A DNA stretch of 64,000 nt from Pseudoduganella flava (GCF_007830495.1 NZ_VLKW01000002.1:518270-582269); one strand, 5' to 3'; shown: positions 37,703 through 48,458, counted from the stretch's first letter. Numbers and translations are program-made. Notes: generated by a model not told the origin, from the sequence alone.

Positions 37703-37790
37703 GCTAAAACCGGCCGCAGCGTTGTTGTGTCGCCTTGCCGTGCAAAGGGCACTGTCTGCGGCGCCACGCCTGGCCGCGACCGGTTTTAGC
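37703..37790. repeat. Inverted-repeat element between cdsA and dxr
   Basis: GCTAAAACCGG at 37703-37713 pairs exactly with CCGGTTTTAGC at 37780-37790. Inside are CCGCAG/CTGCGG and GTGC/GCAC pairs, so the 88 bases can fold as one long imperfect hairpin. It sits inside the operon, not at its end. Confidence 0.7.
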
Positions 37791-37810
37791 AAGTTTCGAA
37801 GGAAATGAAT

Positions 37811-39013
37811 ATGCAACACATCACCATCCTTGGCGCCACCGGCTCGATCGGCGTCTCCACGCTCGACGTCATCGCCCGCCATCCGGACCGCTACAGCGTG
37901 TACGCGCTGTCCGCGCACAGCCGCGTCGACGAACTGGCCGCGCAGTGCCGCCAGTTCCGGCCGAAGGTGGCCGTCGTCGGCAGCGCCGCGGCGGCGGACC
38001 AGCTGGCCGCGCTGCTGCGCGCGATGGAGCTCGACACCGAAGTGGCATGGGGCGAGCAGGCGCTGTGCGACATCGCCAGCGCGGCCGGCGTGCATGCCGT
38101 GATGGCGGCGATCGTCGGCGCCGCGGGCCTCGCGCCCACGCTGGCCGCCGCCCGCGCCGGCAAGAAGGTCATGCTGGCCAATAAGGAAGCGCTGGTGATG
38201 AGCGGCCAGCTGTTCATGGATGCCGTCGCCGCATCCGGCGCCACGCTGCTGCCGATCGACTCCGAACACAATGCGATCTTCCAGTGCCTGCCGGCGAACT
38301 ACGGCCGCCAGCTGGCGCCCGCGGGCGTGACGAAGATCCTGCTGACCGCATCGGGCGGGCCGTTCCTGAAGCGGGCCGTCGAAACGCTCGATGCCGTCAC
38401 GCCGGCCGAGGCCTGCAAGCATCCGAAGTGGGTCATGGGCCGCAAGATCTCGGTCGACTCCGCGACGATGATGAACAAGGGTCTCGAAGTGATCGAGGCG
38501 CACTGGCTGTTCGGCGCACCGGCCGACCGTATCGAAGTGGTGATCCACCCGCAGTCGGTGATCCACTCGATGGTGTCGTACGAAGACGGTTCCGTGCTCG
38601 CGGAGCTGGGCAACCCGGACATGCGCACGCCGATCGCCCATGCGCTCGCGTACCCGGAGCGCATCGCTTCGGGCGTCGCGCAGCTGGACCTGACGCAGGT
38701 GGGCACGCTGCAGTTCGAGAAGCCCGACTTCAAGCGCTTCCCGTGCCTGGCGCTGGCCTATGATGCGCTGCGGGCGGGCGGCACCGCGCCGGCGCTGCTG
38801 AACGCGGCCAACGAGGTCGCCGTGCAGGCCTTCCTCGACGAGCGCATCGGCTTCCGCCAGATCGACCGCGTCATCGCGGCCGTGATGGACGAGCTGCCGC
38901 ACGGCCCGGCATCGTCGGTCGACGCCGTGCTAGCACAGGATGCCGCGGCCCGCGCCGCCGCCGGCCGCGCGATCGCCGCGCTGGGCCAGCCGCTGAAGGC
39001 CGCCACCGCCTGA
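37811..39013 (+). CDS. dxr: 1-deoxy-D-xylulose-5-phosphate reductoisomerase
   Basis: Second enzyme of the MEP pathway of isoprenoid synthesis; converts DXP to MEP with NADPH. The 400 residues start with the nucleotide-binding [17 protein letters not shown]. They contain [23 protein letters not shown], the ASGGPF motif, [15 protein letters not shown] and the C-terminal [14 protein letters not shown]. Start: of two in-frame ATGs six bases apart, the second (used here) is seven bases from AAGGA, while the first is almost on top of it. The product feeds uppS upstream. rseP follows after 11 bases. Confidence 0.97.
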   Translation: MQHITILGATGSIGVSTLDVIARHPDRYSVYALSAHSRVDELAAQCRQFRPKVAVVGSAAAADQLAALLRAMELDTEVAWGEQALCDIASAAGVHAVMAAIVGAAGLAPTLAAARAGKKVMLANKEALVMSGQLFMDAVAASGATLLPIDSEHNAIFQCLPANYGRQLAPAGVTKILLTASGGPFLKRAVETLDAVTPAEACKHPKWVMGRKISVDSATMMNKGLEVIEAHWLFGAPADRIEVVIHPQSVIHSMVSYEDGSVLAELGNPDMRTPIAHALAYPERIASGVAQLDLTQVGTLQFEKPDFKRFPCLALAYDALRAGGTAPALLNAANEVAVQAFLDERIGFRQIDRVIAAVMDELPHGPASSVDAVLAQDAAARAAAGRAIAALGQPLKAATA

Positions 39014-39024
39014 GAGGGCGCCCG

Positions 39025-40386
39025 ATGAACAACCTCCTGCAGACCCTCGCCGCCTTCCTCCTCGCACTGGGCACGCTGGTCGTGTTCCATGAACTGGGCC
39101 ACTACCTCGTGGCGCGCTGGTGCGGCGTGAAGGTGCTGCGCTTCTCCGTCGGCATGGGGCGCGTCGTCTGGTCGCGCCGCATCGGCCCGGACCAGACCGA
39201 ATGGGCCATTTCCGCGCTGCCGCTGGGCGGCTACGTGAAGATGCTCGACGCGCGCGAGCAGGACGTCTCGCAGCTGCCCGATGCGGATTTGAAGCGCGAG
39301 TTCACTCGCCAGAGTGTCTACAAGCGCATCGCGATCGTCGCCGCCGGGCCGATCGCCAATTTCCTGCTCGCGATCGTGCTGTTCGCGGGCCTCTTCATGC
39401 ACGGCATCGAGGAGCCGTCGGCGCGCATCGCCGAGCCGGCCGCCGGGACGCCGGCCGCGCTGGCGGGGCTGGACCGCGGCGACGTCGTCGTGGCCGTGAA
39501 CGGCACGCGCGTGGCCGCGTGGTCCGACCTGCGCTGGCAGTTGATCCAGGCGGCCGTCGAAGCGAAGGACGGGCAGGGCGCGCGCATCGACGTCGACCGC
39601 CCCGAGCGCGGCCGCCATGCGATCACGATTCCCGCGCAGGCGCTGCGCGAGGTGGAGCTGGACGACGACGTGCCTGGCGCGCTGGGCATCGGGGTGTGGC
39701 TGCCGGCGCCCGTGCTGGGCAAGGTCGACCCGGCCGGCGCCGGCGCCCGTGCCGGCCTGCGCACGGGCGACCAGGTCGTCGCGATCGACGGCGCGCCGGT
39801 GGAGGACATCGGTGCCTTCACGGCGGCGATCCGCCAGGCGGCCGGGCGCACCCTGCAGCTGGACGTGCGCCGTGACGGCGCGCTGCTGCGGCTGGCCGTC
39901 GTGCCCGAAGGCGCGGCCGGTAAAGACGGTGTAACAGTCGGTAAGATCAGGACGGAGCTGCTGGGCCGGCCGGATATGATCGTCGTGACCGACGCCCCGT
40001 TCGCGGCGGTGGTGAAGGCCGTGCGCAAGGTATGGGATACCAGCGTGCTGACGGTGAAGATGATCGGCCGGATGATCGTCGGCGAAGTCTCGTGGAAGAA
40101 CGTGACGGGCCCGATCACGATCGCCGATTATGCCGGCCAGAGTTCGCGTATCGGCCTGGCGAGCTATTTATCGTTCATTGCGGTCGTCAGCATCAGCCTC
40201 GGTGTTATGAATTTGCTCCCGATACCGGTTCTGGATGGCGGCCATTTGCTGTATTATTCGCTGGAAGTTTTGACTGGGCGCCCGGTGCCGGAGCGTTTTG
40301 GGGAGATTGCACAGCGTCTGGGCGTTGGATTGTTGGTGACCTTGATGGCGCTCGCTGTGTTCAACGACGTCGCGCGGTTGATGTGA
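39025..40386 (+). CDS. rseP: RIP metalloprotease RseP (site-2 protease)
   Basis: An intramembrane zinc protease of 453 residues that cleaves anti-sigma factor RseA after DegS and clears signal-peptide remnants. The zinc site FHELGH (His22, Glu23, His26) lies in the first membrane helix. Two PDZ domains occupy about 115-300 (AGLDRGDVVVAVNG; AGLRTGDQVVAIDG), and the third ligand motif NLLPIPVLDGGHLL is near the C-terminus. Linked to bamA as in most proteobacteria, coupling sigma-E signalling to outer-membrane assembly. Confidence 0.97.
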   Translation: MNNLLQTLAAFLLALGTLVVFHELGHYLVARWCGVKVLRFSVGMGRVVWSRRIGPDQTEWAISALPLGGYVKMLDAREQDVSQLPDADLKREFTRQSVYKRIAIVAAGPIANFLLAIVLFAGLFMHGIEEPSARIAEPAAGTPAALAGLDRGDVVVAVNGTRVAAWSDLRWQLIQAAVEAKDGQGARIDVDRPERGRHAITIPAQALREVELDDDVPGALGIGVWLPAPVLGKVDPAGAGARAGLRTGDQVVAIDGAPVEDIGAFTAAIRQAAGRTLQLDVRRDGALLRLAVVPEGAAGKDGVTVGKIRTELLGRPDMIVVTDAPFAAVVKAVRKVWDTSVLTVKMIGRMIVGEVSWKNVTGPITIADYAGQSSRIGLASYLSFIAVVSISLGVMNLLPIPVLDGGHLLYYSLEVLTGRPVPERFGEIAQRLGVGLLVTLMALAVFNDVARLM

Positions 40387-40495
40387 TCCGCCAGGCCGTG
40401 TGCAGTCTCGTATTTGGGAAGCTGGTTCGGAATGGTGCGGGAAATGGAATCCGCGTGATCATTGCGAACCGGCTTCTAAGCCGATAAGTTTGCCA

Positions 40496-42832
40496 ATGAA
40501 ATTCAATTCTGACCGCTTTGCCTTGCCTTCCTTTCGTCGCACGCTGATCGGCGCCGCCGTCCTGGTGTTCTGCTCCGGCAGCGCCTTTGCCGTTCAACCC
40601 TTCGTCGTCAAGGACATCCGCGTCGAGGGTATCCAGCGTACCGAGGCGGGCACCGTGTTCAGCTACCTGCCGGTGCGCGTGGGCGAAACGTTCAGCGACG
40701 ACAAGAGCGTCACGACGATCAAGGCGCTGTACGCGACCGGCATCTTCAAGGACGTGCGGCTGGAAAAGGATGGCGACGTGCTCGTCGTGATCGTCGAGGA
40801 ACGCCCGGCGATCGCCAAGGTCGATTTTTCCGGCACCCATGAATTCGAGAAGGACATGCTGGTCAAGGCGCTGAAGGACATCGGCGTCGGCGAAGCGAAG
40901 ACCTTCGACAAGGCGACGGTCGACCGCGCCGAGCAGGAATTGAAGCGCCAGTACCTGTCGCGCGGCCTGTACGGCGTGAAGGTGACGACGACGGTGACGC
41001 CGATGGAGCGCAACCGCGTGTCGATCATGTTCAACGTCGACGAAGGCGAGATCGCCCGCATCAAGCAGATCAACATCGTCGGCAACAAGACCTTCAGCGA
41101 CAAGGAACTGCGCGAGCAGCTGTCGCTGAACACGTCCGGCTGGTTCAGCTGGTACACCAAGGCCGACCAGTATTCGAAGACGAAGCTGACGGGCGACCTG
41201 GAAGCGCTGAAGTCGTTCTACCTGGACCGCGGCTACATCGAGATGAACGTGGATTCCACGCAGGTGTCGATCACGCCGGACAAGAAGGACATCTACCTCA
41301 CGATCAACATCACCGAGGGCGAGAAGTACAAGGTCTCGGACATCAAGTTCGAAGGCGAGATGTTCGGCCGCGAGGAAGAGCTGCGCCAGCTCGTCCTGCT
41401 GCGCAAGGGCGAGACGTATTCGGGCGCCAAGCTGACGACGACGAACAAGTTGATCACCGACCGCCTGGGCACCTTCGGCTTCGCGTTCGCCAACGTCAAC
41501 GCGAACCCGGAGATCGACCGCGAGAAGCGCGAGGTCGCCTTCACGTTCTTCATCGACCCGGGCAAGCGCGCCTACGTGCGCCACATGAACATCCAGGGCA
41601 ATACGACGACGCGCGACGAAGTGATCCGCCGCGAATTCCGCCAGTTCGAATCGAGCTGGTACGACGCGAACAAGGTCAAGCTGTCGCGCGACCGCGTCGA
41701 CCGCCTGGGCTACTTCAAGGACGTCACCGTCGATACGCCGGAAGCGCAGGGCACGTCCGACCAGGTCGACGTGAACCTGACGGTGGTCGAGAAGCCGACC
41801 GGTAACTTCCAGATCGGCGGCGCGTTCTCGCAGGCCGAGAAGTTCAGCATCTCCGCGTCGATCCAGCAGGCCAACTTCGCCGGTTCCGGCAACACGGTGG
41901 GCCTGGAAGTCAACACCAGCAAATACAGCCGCACCATCGCGTTCTCGCACACCAACCCGTACTTCACGGACGACGGCGTGTCGCGCAGCTACGAGCTGTA
42001 CCTGCGCACGTTCGAACCGCCGGCCGTCAACACGGGCCTGTACACGATCAAGCAGAAGGGCGGCCGCGTCAGCTGGGGCGTGCCGTTCTCCGAAGTCGAC
42101 ACCGTGTTCTTCGGCATCGGCCTGGAACACGCGACGGTGACGACGGACCGCACCTCGCCGAGCTTCTACCGCAAGTACGTGCGCGACCTGGGCGGCCCGG
42201 CCAACGGCGAGGGCACCGTGTCGTCGAACTCCGTGCCGCTGACGGCCGCGTGGGGCCGCGACAGCCGCGACAGCGCGGTGACCCCGACCATCGGCCGCTA
42301 CCAGCGCGCCAACCTGGAGCTGGACATCGTCGGCGACACCAAGTACTACCGGATGGTGTACGAACACCAGTGGTACCGCCCGATCACGCAGTCGATGACG
42401 CTGGCGCTGAAGGGCGAGTTCGACTACGGCCACGGCATCGGCGATCGCGCCTACCCCGTGTTCAAGAACTTCTACGCGGGCGGCATCGGTTCCGTGCGCG
42501 GCTACTACAGCTCCTCGCTGGGCTACCTCGACCCGGAAAACGGCGACGCGCTGGGCGGTGCCTCGCGCCTGATCGGCAATGCCGAGCTGCAGTTCCCGTT
42601 CCCGGGCCAGGGCAAGGACCGCAGCCTGCGCTGGTTCGCGTTCCTGGACGGCGGCCAGGTCTACCAGGAAGGCCAGAAGATGCGCCTGTCCGAGCTGCGC
42701 TTCTCGACGGGCCTGGGCATCAGCTGGATTTCCCCGGTGGGCCCGCTGAAGTTGAGTTATGCTAAGCCTTTGAACGCCATTACCGGCGACCGCCTGGAAC
42801 GCTTCCAGTTCCAGATGGGTACCGGCTTCTGA
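40496..42832 (+). CDS. bamA: Outer membrane protein assembly factor BamA
   Basis: The core outer-membrane insertase for beta-barrel proteins. The 778 residues begin with a signal peptide (GAAVLVFCSGSAFA). Five POTRA domains follow, the first with FVVKDIRVEGIQRTEAGTVF, and the C-terminal Omp85 barrel includes a VRGY motif (GSVRGYYSSSLG) of the conserved inward loop; the last residue is Phe. The start is set by the signal peptide; upstream in-frame codons are non-homologous. It is followed by its chaperone gene skp and the lipid A genes. Confidence 0.97.
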   Translation: MKFNSDRFALPSFRRTLIGAAVLVFCSGSAFAVQPFVVKDIRVEGIQRTEAGTVFSYLPVRVGETFSDDKSVTTIKALYATGIFKDVRLEKDGDVLVVIVEERPAIAKVDFSGTHEFEKDMLVKALKDIGVGEAKTFDKATVDRAEQELKRQYLSRGLYGVKVTTTVTPMERNRVSIMFNVDEGEIARIKQINIVGNKTFSDKELREQLSLNTSGWFSWYTKADQYSKTKLTGDLEALKSFYLDRGYIEMNVDSTQVSITPDKKDIYLTINITEGEKYKVSDIKFEGEMFGREEELRQLVLLRKGETYSGAKLTTTNKLITDRLGTFGFAFANVNANPEIDREKREVAFTFFIDPGKRAYVRHMNIQGNTTTRDEVIRREFRQFESSWYDANKVKLSRDRVDRLGYFKDVTVDTPEAQGTSDQVDVNLTVVEKPTGNFQIGGAFSQAEKFSISASIQQANFAGSGNTVGLEVNTSKYSRTIAFSHTNPYFTDDGVSRSYELYLRTFEPPAVNTGLYTIKQKGGRVSWGVPFSEVDTVFFGIGLEHATVTTDRTSPSFYRKYVRDLGGPANGEGTVSSNSVPLTAAWGRDSRDSAVTPTIGRYQRANLELDIVGDTKYYRMVYEHQWYRPITQSMTLALKGEFDYGHGIGDRAYPVFKNFYAGGIGSVRGYYSSSLGYLDPENGDALGGASRLIGNAELQFPFPGQGKDRSLRWFAFLDGGQVYQEGQKMRLSELRFSTGLGISWISPVGPLKLSYAKPLNAITGDRLERFQFQMGTGF

Positions 42833-42870
42833 CGACCGGGCACTGGCGAGTTAGTGATAGGAGAATCAAG

Positions 42871-43410
42871 TTGAAGACCGCATCCGCAACGCTAGGCAAG
42901 TTCGTTGCCGCCATGGGGCTTGCCTGCCTTGTGCTGGGCTCACTGGCGCCCGCGCATGCGCAGTCCTCCCCGTCGTCCTCCCGCATCGCGTGGCTCAGCC
43001 CCGAGCGCATCTATAACGAGTCGAAGCTGGCCAAGCTGGCCGGCGACAAGCTGAAGGAAGAATTCTCGCCGCGCGAGAAGGCCGTCAACGACCTGGCCGC
43101 GCGCCTGAAGAACGCTTCCGACAAGTACGCGAAGGATGAGCCTTCGCTGGGCGAGGCGGACCGCTTCAAGCGCCAGCGCGAGGTGGCGGACCTGGACAAG
43201 GAGCTGCAGCGCCGCCAGCGCGAGTTCCGTGAAGACCTGACGCAGCGCACCAACGAGGAACGCGCCGCGATCGCCGAGAAGGCGACGAAGATCATCAAGC
43301 AGCTCGCGCAGACGGAAGGCTTCGACATCGTGCTGCAGGACGCCGTCTGGGCCAGCCCGCGCATCGACATCACCGACAAGGTGTTGGCGGCACTCGACAA
43401 GGACAAGTAA
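42871..43410 (+). CDS. skp: OmpH/Skp-family periplasmic chaperone
   Basis: A periplasmic chaperone that holds unfolded outer-membrane proteins for BamA. The 179 residues have a signal peptide ending in SLAPAHA, the start IAWLSPERIYNESKLAK, and a long charged coiled-coil core (RFKRQREVADLDKELQRRQR) typical of Skp tentacles. It ends with FDIVLQDAVWASPRIDITDKV. It starts with TTG seven bases after AGGAG; no ATG gives a full signal peptide, so TTG is the real start. Same operon as bamA and lpxD. Confidence 0.93.
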   Translation: MKTASATLGKFVAAMGLACLVLGSLAPAHAQSSPSSSRIAWLSPERIYNESKLAKLAGDKLKEEFSPREKAVNDLAARLKNASDKYAKDEPSLGEADRFKRQREVADLDKELQRRQREFREDLTQRTNEERAAIAEKATKIIKQLAQTEGFDIVLQDAVWASPRIDITDKVLAALDKDK

Positions 43411-43419
43411 CCACCCGAT

Positions 43420-43467
43420 AATGCCGGCCGGCCAGCTGCCGCGATGCGTGCGGCGCCGGCCGGCATT
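43420..43467 (+). other. 13-bp hairpin between skp and lpxD
   Basis: AATGCCGGCCGGC and GCCGGCCGGCATT enclose 22 bases. Only three T follow, so it may pause transcription or set the skp 3' end by processing rather than terminate. Confidence 0.55.
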
Positions 43468-43490
43468 TCACCATTCACGATTGGACTACC

Positions 43491-44561
43491 ATGGGCATTC
43501 GACTGGCAGAACTGGTCGAGCGCTTCGGCGGAGAGTTGATCGGCGACCCGGCCACGGAAGTGGTTGGCATCGCGCCGTTGACGGACGCCGGCGTTTCACA
43601 CATCAGCTTTCTCACCAATAGCAAGTTTCGCGCGCAAGCCGGGCAGAGCCAGGCCGCCGCGCTGATCGTATCCCCCAACGACGACGCGCTCGTGGCCGAA
43701 ACCTACCAGGGCGCGCGCATCGTCACGAAGAACCCGTACGCGTATTTCGCCCGCGTGGCGCAGCTCTTCGAATCGCTGACGGCGTTCGTGCCGCCGGCCG
43801 GCATCCACCCGACGGCGTACGTGGATCCGGCCGCGCAGGTCGATCCCACCGCGCACATCGGGCCGCACGTGACGGTGGAGGCGGGCGCCGTCGTGAAGGC
43901 GCGCGCGGTCATCGACGCGGGCTGCTACATCGGCCGCGACGCGGTGGTGGGCGAGGATACGCATTTCTTCGCCAACGTGACGTTCCATGCCCGCTGCACG
44001 ATCGGCGCACGGTGCATCCTGCACTCCGGCGCCGTGATCGGCACGGACGGCTTCGGCTTCGCCAGCGAAGGCGGCGTCTACATCAAGATCCCGCAAGTGG
44101 GACGCGTGGTGATCGGCGACGACGTCGACATCGGCGCCAACACGACGGTGGACCGCGGCGCGCTGGAAGACACGGTGATCGAGGACGGCGTGAAGCTGGA
44201 CAACCTGATCCAGATCGCCCACAACTGCCACATCGGCGCGCACACGGCGATGGCCGGCTGCGTGGGGGTGGCAGGCAGCGCCAAGATCGGCAAGCACTGC
44301 ACGTTCGGCGGCGCCGCGATGATCTCGGGGCACATCACGATCGCCGACAACGTGTTCGTCACGGCGGCCACGATGGTGCCCCGTTCGATCACTGAACCCG
44401 GCCAGTACACGGGTTTCTATCCGATGGCGAAGAACAGCGAGTGGGAACGTTCCGCGGTCGTGGTGCGTAACGCCGCCGGCCTGCGCGAGAAGGTGCGCGA
44501 GCTGGAAAAACAGATCAAAGCCATTACAACACCAAAGACTCTGCAAGAAGACGAATCATGA
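43491..44561 (+). CDS. lpxD: UDP-3-O-(3-hydroxymyristoyl)glucosamine N-acyltransferase
   Basis: Third step of lipid A synthesis; adds the N-linked hydroxy fatty acid from ACP. The 356 residues have an N-terminal uridine-binding domain ([18 protein letters not shown]), a left-handed beta-helix of hexapeptide repeats ([13 protein letters not shown] and following), the catalytic His region [20 protein letters not shown], and a C-terminal helix. The stop overlaps the fabZ start (ATGA). Confidence 0.97.
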   Translation: MGIRLAELVERFGGELIGDPATEVVGIAPLTDAGVSHISFLTNSKFRAQAGQSQAAALIVSPNDDALVAETYQGARIVTKNPYAYFARVAQLFESLTAFVPPAGIHPTAYVDPAAQVDPTAHIGPHVTVEAGAVVKARAVIDAGCYIGRDAVVGEDTHFFANVTFHARCTIGARCILHSGAVIGTDGFGFASEGGVYIKIPQVGRVVIGDDVDIGANTTVDRGALEDTVIEDGVKLDNLIQIAHNCHIGAHTAMAGCVGVAGSAKIGKHCTFGGAAMISGHITIADNVFVTAATMVPRSITEPGQYTGFYPMAKNSEWERSAVVVRNAAGLREKVRELEKQIKAITTPKTLQEDES

Positions 44562-45025
44562 CCACTCCGGAAAACAAGACCCTTTGCATCAACGAGATCA
44601 AGAAGCTGCTGCCGCACCGCTATCCGCTGCTGCTGGTCGACCGCGTGCTGAACTGGGAAGCGAACAAGTCGATCACGGCGATCAAGAACGTGACCGCGAA
44701 CGAGGAATTCTTCAACGGCCACTTCCCGCACAAGCCTGTGATGCCGGGCGTGCTGATGATCGAGGCGATGGCGCAGACGGCCGCGATCCTGTCGTTCCTG
44801 TCCGAAGGCGTGAAGCCGGACGAGAACTCGGTCGTCTACTTCGTCGGCATCGACAACACGCGCTTCAAGCGCCCCGTGGGCCCCGGCGACCAGCTCAAGA
44901 TGGACGTCGAGCTGCTGCGCGCGGCGCGCGGCATCTACAAGTACAAGGCAATCGCCACGGTCGACGGCAACCTGGCCGTCGAAGCGGAACTGATGTGCAC
45001 CATCCGTAACACGGTCGAATCGTAA
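44558..45025 (+). CDS. fabZ: 3-hydroxyacyl-ACP dehydratase FabZ
   Basis: Dehydrates hydroxyacyl-ACP in fatty-acid elongation, competing with LpxA and LpxD for the same acyl-ACP. The 155 residues form a hotdog fold with the catalytic His55 in [16 protein letters not shown] and Glu69 in MIEAMAQ. Position between lpxD and lpxA is the usual proteobacterial order. Translation is coupled to lpxD. Confidence 0.97.
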   Translation: MTTPENKTLCINEIKKLLPHRYPLLLVDRVLNWEANKSITAIKNVTANEEFFNGHFPHKPVMPGVLMIEAMAQTAAILSFLSEGVKPDENSVVYFVGIDNTRFKRPVGPGDQLKMDVELLRAARGIYKYKAIATVDGNLAVEAELMCTIRNTVES

Positions 45026-45037
45026 GGGTTCACGAGC

Positions 45038-45826
45038 ATGGCGACCATCCATCCTACCGCGATCGTCGATCCGCGCGCCGAGCTGGGCGACGGCGTCGTG
45101 ATCGGGGCTTATTCGATCATCGGTGCGGACGTCGTGATCGGCGAGCGCACGTGGGTCGGCCCGCACGTCGTCATCGAAGGCCACACGACGATCGGCTGCG
45201 ACAACAAGTTCTTCCAGTTCTCGTCGATCGGCGCGCCGCCGCAGGACAAGAAGTGGAAGGGCGAACCGACCCGCCTGGAAATCGGCGACCGCAACACGAT
45301 CCGAGAGTTCTGCACGTTCAACCTCGGCACGGTGCAGGACAAGGGCGTGACGAAGCTGGGCAACGACAACTGGATCTCGGCCTACGTCCACCTGGCGCAC
45401 GACTGCGTGGTCGGCAGCAACACGATCTTCTCGAACAATGCGCAGATGGCCGGCCACGTCGAGATCGGCGACTGGGTCATCATGAGCGGCTATGCGAACG
45501 TGCACCAGTTCTGCAAGATCGGCCCCCATGCGTTCGTCGGCATGAGCACGAGCCTGACGCAGGACGTGCCGCCGTTCGTGCTGTTGAACGGTAACCCGGC
45601 GCAGGCACACGGCATCAACATCGAAGGCCTGAAGCGGCGCGGTTTCACGCGCGAGCAGATCAACGCACTGCGCACGTCGTACAAGATCCTGTACCGCTCC
45701 GGCCATACGCTGGAAGAGGCCAAGGCGGCCCTGCTGGAACAGGAACGCAACACGCCGGATGCGGCCGAGCATATCCGCGCGTTCCGCGAGTTCCTCGATA
45801 CCGCGAGCCGTGGCATCGTCCGCTGA
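45038..45826 (+). CDS. lpxA: UDP-N-acetylglucosamine acyltransferase
   Basis: First step of lipid A synthesis. The 262 residues start MATIHPTAIVDPRAELG and form hexapeptide repeats with the catalytic His in YVHLAHDCVVGSNTIF. A C-terminal helical domain includes GLKRRGFTREQINALRTSYK. Length matches E. coli LpxA. The end overlaps the predicted lpxB start by 17 bases. Confidence 0.97.
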   Translation: MATIHPTAIVDPRAELGDGVVIGAYSIIGADVVIGERTWVGPHVVIEGHTTIGCDNKFFQFSSIGAPPQDKKWKGEPTRLEIGDRNTIREFCTFNLGTVQDKGVTKLGNDNWISAYVHLAHDCVVGSNTIFSNNAQMAGHVEIGDWVIMSGYANVHQFCKIGPHAFVGMSTSLTQDVPPFVLLNGNPAQAHGINIEGLKRRGFTREQINALRTSYKILYRSGHTLEEAKAALLEQERNTPDAAEHIRAFREFLDTASRGIVR

Positions 45827-47018
45827 TCCGGCGGCCGTCCAGGCAGCCGGCGAATTGTCCGTCGCGCTCGTCGCCGGCGAGCCGTCCGGCGACATGCTGG
45901 CGGCCCGGCTGCTGGCCGGCCTGCGCCCGCTCTTGCCGCATGCCCGGTTCCACGGCATCGGCGGCCCGGCGATGATCGCCCAGGGCTTCGAATCGGAAGT
46001 GCCGCTGGAGACGATGACGGTGCGTGGGCTGTTTGAAATCATCCCCCGTTACCGCGAGCTGAAACGCATCCAGACGGCGCTGCGCGACCGGCTGCTGGCC
46101 GAGCGTCCCGCCGTGTTCATCGGCGCCGACTACCCCGGCTTCAACCTGGGCCTGGAGGGCGAGCTGAAGGCGGCCGGCATCCCGACGATGCACTACATCG
46201 GCCCGCAGATCTGGGCCTGGCGGGGCGGCCGCATCAAGAAGATCATCCGGAACGTGTCGCACATGCTGGTGATCTTCCCGTTCGAGCAGGAGATCTACGA
46301 GAAGGCCGGCGTGCCGGTCACGTATGTGGGCCATCCGCTGGCCGAACTGATCCCGCTCACGCCGGACGTGACCGCGGCGCGCCGCCAGCTGGGCCTGGCG
46401 GACGATGCGCGCGTCGTCACGATCATGCCGGGCAGCCGGATGGGTGAGCTGAAGTACAACACCACCGCGTTCATCGGCGCCGCCCGGCTGCTGAAGCAGC
46501 GCGACCCGGGCCTGCGCTTCGTCGCGCCGATGGCCGGCGACAAGCAGAAACAGTATTTCAAGAAGCTGGTGGCCGACGCCGGCCTGCAGGACGTCGAGAT
46601 CACGCTGCTGGACGGCCAGAGCCACACGGCGATCTGCGCGGCCGATGCAGTGCTGGTCGCGTCCGGCACTGCATCGCTGGAAGTGGCGCTGTTCAAGAAG
46701 CCGATGGTGATCGCGTACAAGATCATGGGCGCGTCGTACCAGATCATGCGCCACATGGGCTACCAGCCATGGATCGGCCTGCCGAACATCCTGGCGCGCG
46801 AATTCCTCGTGCCGGAACTGATCCAGCATCACGCCACGCCACAGGCACTGGCCGACCAGATGTGGAAACAGTTGACGGACGCGCCGCACCGCGCGATGCT
46901 GGAGCGTCGTTTCACCGACATGCACCACAGCCTGCTGCGCAACAGCGCGCAGGAAAGCGCAGCCGCCGTGCTGCGGGTAATTGAAACATCGTCAGCCAAA
47001 TCGCGCGCAACCGCATAG
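45810..47018 (+). CDS. lpxB: Lipid A disaccharide synthase
   Basis: A family 19 glycosyltransferase that joins UDP-diacylglucosamine and lipid X at the inner membrane. The 402 residues contain [49 protein letters not shown] and [12 protein letters not shown]. The start is a GTG inside the end of lpxA; there is no ATG in frame before the conserved region, and an earlier start would only add lpxA-overlapping sequence. A TTG 46 bases later is the alternative. Ribosome site weak, so coupling to lpxA is likely. Confidence 0.95.
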   Translation: MASSADPAAVQAAGELSVALVAGEPSGDMLAARLLAGLRPLLPHARFHGIGGPAMIAQGFESEVPLETMTVRGLFEIIPRYRELKRIQTALRDRLLAERPAVFIGADYPGFNLGLEGELKAAGIPTMHYIGPQIWAWRGGRIKKIIRNVSHMLVIFPFEQEIYEKAGVPVTYVGHPLAELIPLTPDVTAARRQLGLADDARVVTIMPGSRMGELKYNTTAFIGAARLLKQRDPGLRFVAPMAGDKQKQYFKKLVADAGLQDVEITLLDGQSHTAICAADAVLVASGTASLEVALFKKPMVIAYKIMGASYQIMRHMGYQPWIGLPNILAREFLVPELIQHHATPQALADQMWKQLTDAPHRAMLERRFTDMHHSLLRNSAQESAAAVLRVIETSSAKSRATA

Positions 47019-47032
47019 AAAGACGTAACACC

Positions 47033-47653
47033 ATGAACACGATGCAGAGCGGCCTGTTCGACGACCTGCCCTACAGCCTCGAAGAGATCATCTGCGGCGT
47101 CGACGAGGCGGGCCGCGGGCCTTTGGCCGGCCCCGTCTACGCGGCCGCCGTGATCCTGCACCGCGAGCGCCCGATCGGCGGCCTGCGCGATTCGAAGAAG
47201 CTGACCGAAGCGAAGCGCGAAGAGCTGGCGCCGATCATCAAGCGCGACTGCGTCGCGTGGGCGATCGCCAAGGCATCCGAGGCGGAGATCGACAAGCTGA
47301 ACATCCTGGAAGCGTCGATGCTGGCGATGAAGCGCGCCGTGCATGCGCTCGAGACGATCCCCACGCTCGCGCTGATCGACGGCAACCGCTGCCCGCGCAT
47401 GCGCATCCAGACCATTGCAATCGTCGACGGCGACGACAAGATCGAATCGATCTCCGCCGCGTCGATCCTCGCGAAGACGGCGCGCGACGACGCACTGCGC
47501 AAGCTGCACAGGAAGTATCCGCAATACGGCTTCGACCAGCACAAGGGCTACGGCACCGCGCAGCACCTGGAAGCGTTGAAGCAGCACGGCGTGTCGCCGG
47601 TGCACCGCCGTTCGTTCGCGCCCGTGCGCGAGCTGCTGGAGCGGATGTTTTGA
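47033..47653 (+). CDS. rnhB: Ribonuclease HII
   Basis: Removes ribonucleotides misincorporated in DNA and RNA primers. The 206 residues contain [20 protein letters not shown] with catalytic Asp24 and Glu25, LRDSKKL, the ALIDGN block with the third acid, and [14 protein letters not shown] with the fourth. The C-terminal [11 protein letters not shown] and HRRSFAPV are typical. Its stop overlaps the next start (TTGA). Confidence 0.97.
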   Translation: MNTMQSGLFDDLPYSLEEIICGVDEAGRGPLAGPVYAAAVILHRERPIGGLRDSKKLTEAKREELAPIIKRDCVAWAIAKASEAEIDKLNILEASMLAMKRAVHALETIPTLALIDGNRCPRMRIQTIAIVDGDDKIESISAASILAKTARDDALRKLHRKYPQYGFDQHKGYGTAQHLEALKQHGVSPVHRRSFAPVRELLERMF

Positions 47654-48444
47654 AGCAGATCACTTCGCGCGACAACGCGCAATACAAGGAACTGAAGCAG
47701 CTGGCCACGAGCGCGCAGGCGCGCCGCAAGGCCGGCCGCACCCTGCTCGACGGCGTGCACCTGTGCGTGACGTGGCTGGAGCTGCGCGGCCTGCCGGAGC
47801 AGTGCATCGTCAGCGAGAGCGGCTTGCGGCACCCCGAGGTGGTGGCGATCGTCGCCAAGCTGGAAGCGCGCCACGCCCATTGCCTGCAGCTGCCCGATGC
47901 GCTGTACGAGGCGCTGTCCCAGGTCGAGCATGGCGTGGGCGTGATGTTCCTCGTCGCGACGCCGGAGAAAGCCGTGCCGCAAGCGTTGCACACCGGCGCC
48001 GTCCTGCTCGACAATGTGCAGGACCCCGGCAACGTGGGCTCGATCCTGCGCAGCGCCGCGGCCGCCGGCATCCGCGAAGTGTATTGCAGCCCGGGCACGG
48101 CGTTCTGCTGGTCGCCGAAGGTGCTGCGCGCCGCGATGGGCGCCCACTTCGTGCTCGATATTTACGAGAATGCGGACCTGGCCGCGCTGCTGCGCAACGC
48201 GCCCATCGCCACGCTGGCCACCAGCGGCTATGCGAAGGAAACGCTGTACGACGTCGACTTGAAGCGGCCCGTGGCCTGGGTGTTCGGCCATGAAGGGCAG
48301 GGCGTCTCCGAGGAATTGCTCGCCATGGCGCGGCACCGCGTCGTCATCCCCCACCTGGGCAAGGTCGAATCGCTGAACGTGGCCGCGTGTGCGGCGGTAT
48401 GCTTTTTCGAGCAGGTCAGGCAGAATCAGTCCCGGAGCAAGTAA
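47650..48444 (+). CDS. TrmH/SpoU family RNA 2'-O-methyltransferase
   Basis: A SAM-dependent methyltransferase of rRNA or tRNA ribose, with the trefoil-knot fold. The 264 residues have an N-terminal RNA-binding domain starting [18 protein letters not shown], then knot motifs [34 protein letters not shown] and [20 protein letters not shown]. The start is TTG, four bases overlapping the rnhB stop, with GGAGCGG upstream; no ATG is in frame nearby. The exact target cannot be told from sequence. Confidence 0.9.
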   Translation: MKQITSRDNAQYKELKQLATSAQARRKAGRTLLDGVHLCVTWLELRGLPEQCIVSESGLRHPEVVAIVAKLEARHAHCLQLPDALYEALSQVEHGVGVMFLVATPEKAVPQALHTGAVLLDNVQDPGNVGSILRSAAAAGIREVYCSPGTAFCWSPKVLRAAMGAHFVLDIYENADLAALLRNAPIATLATSGYAKETLYDVDLKRPVAWVFGHEGQGVSEELLAMARHRVVIPHLGKVESLNVAACAAVCFFEQVRQNQSRSK

Positions 48445-48458
48445 AAAACGGAGGAGCG

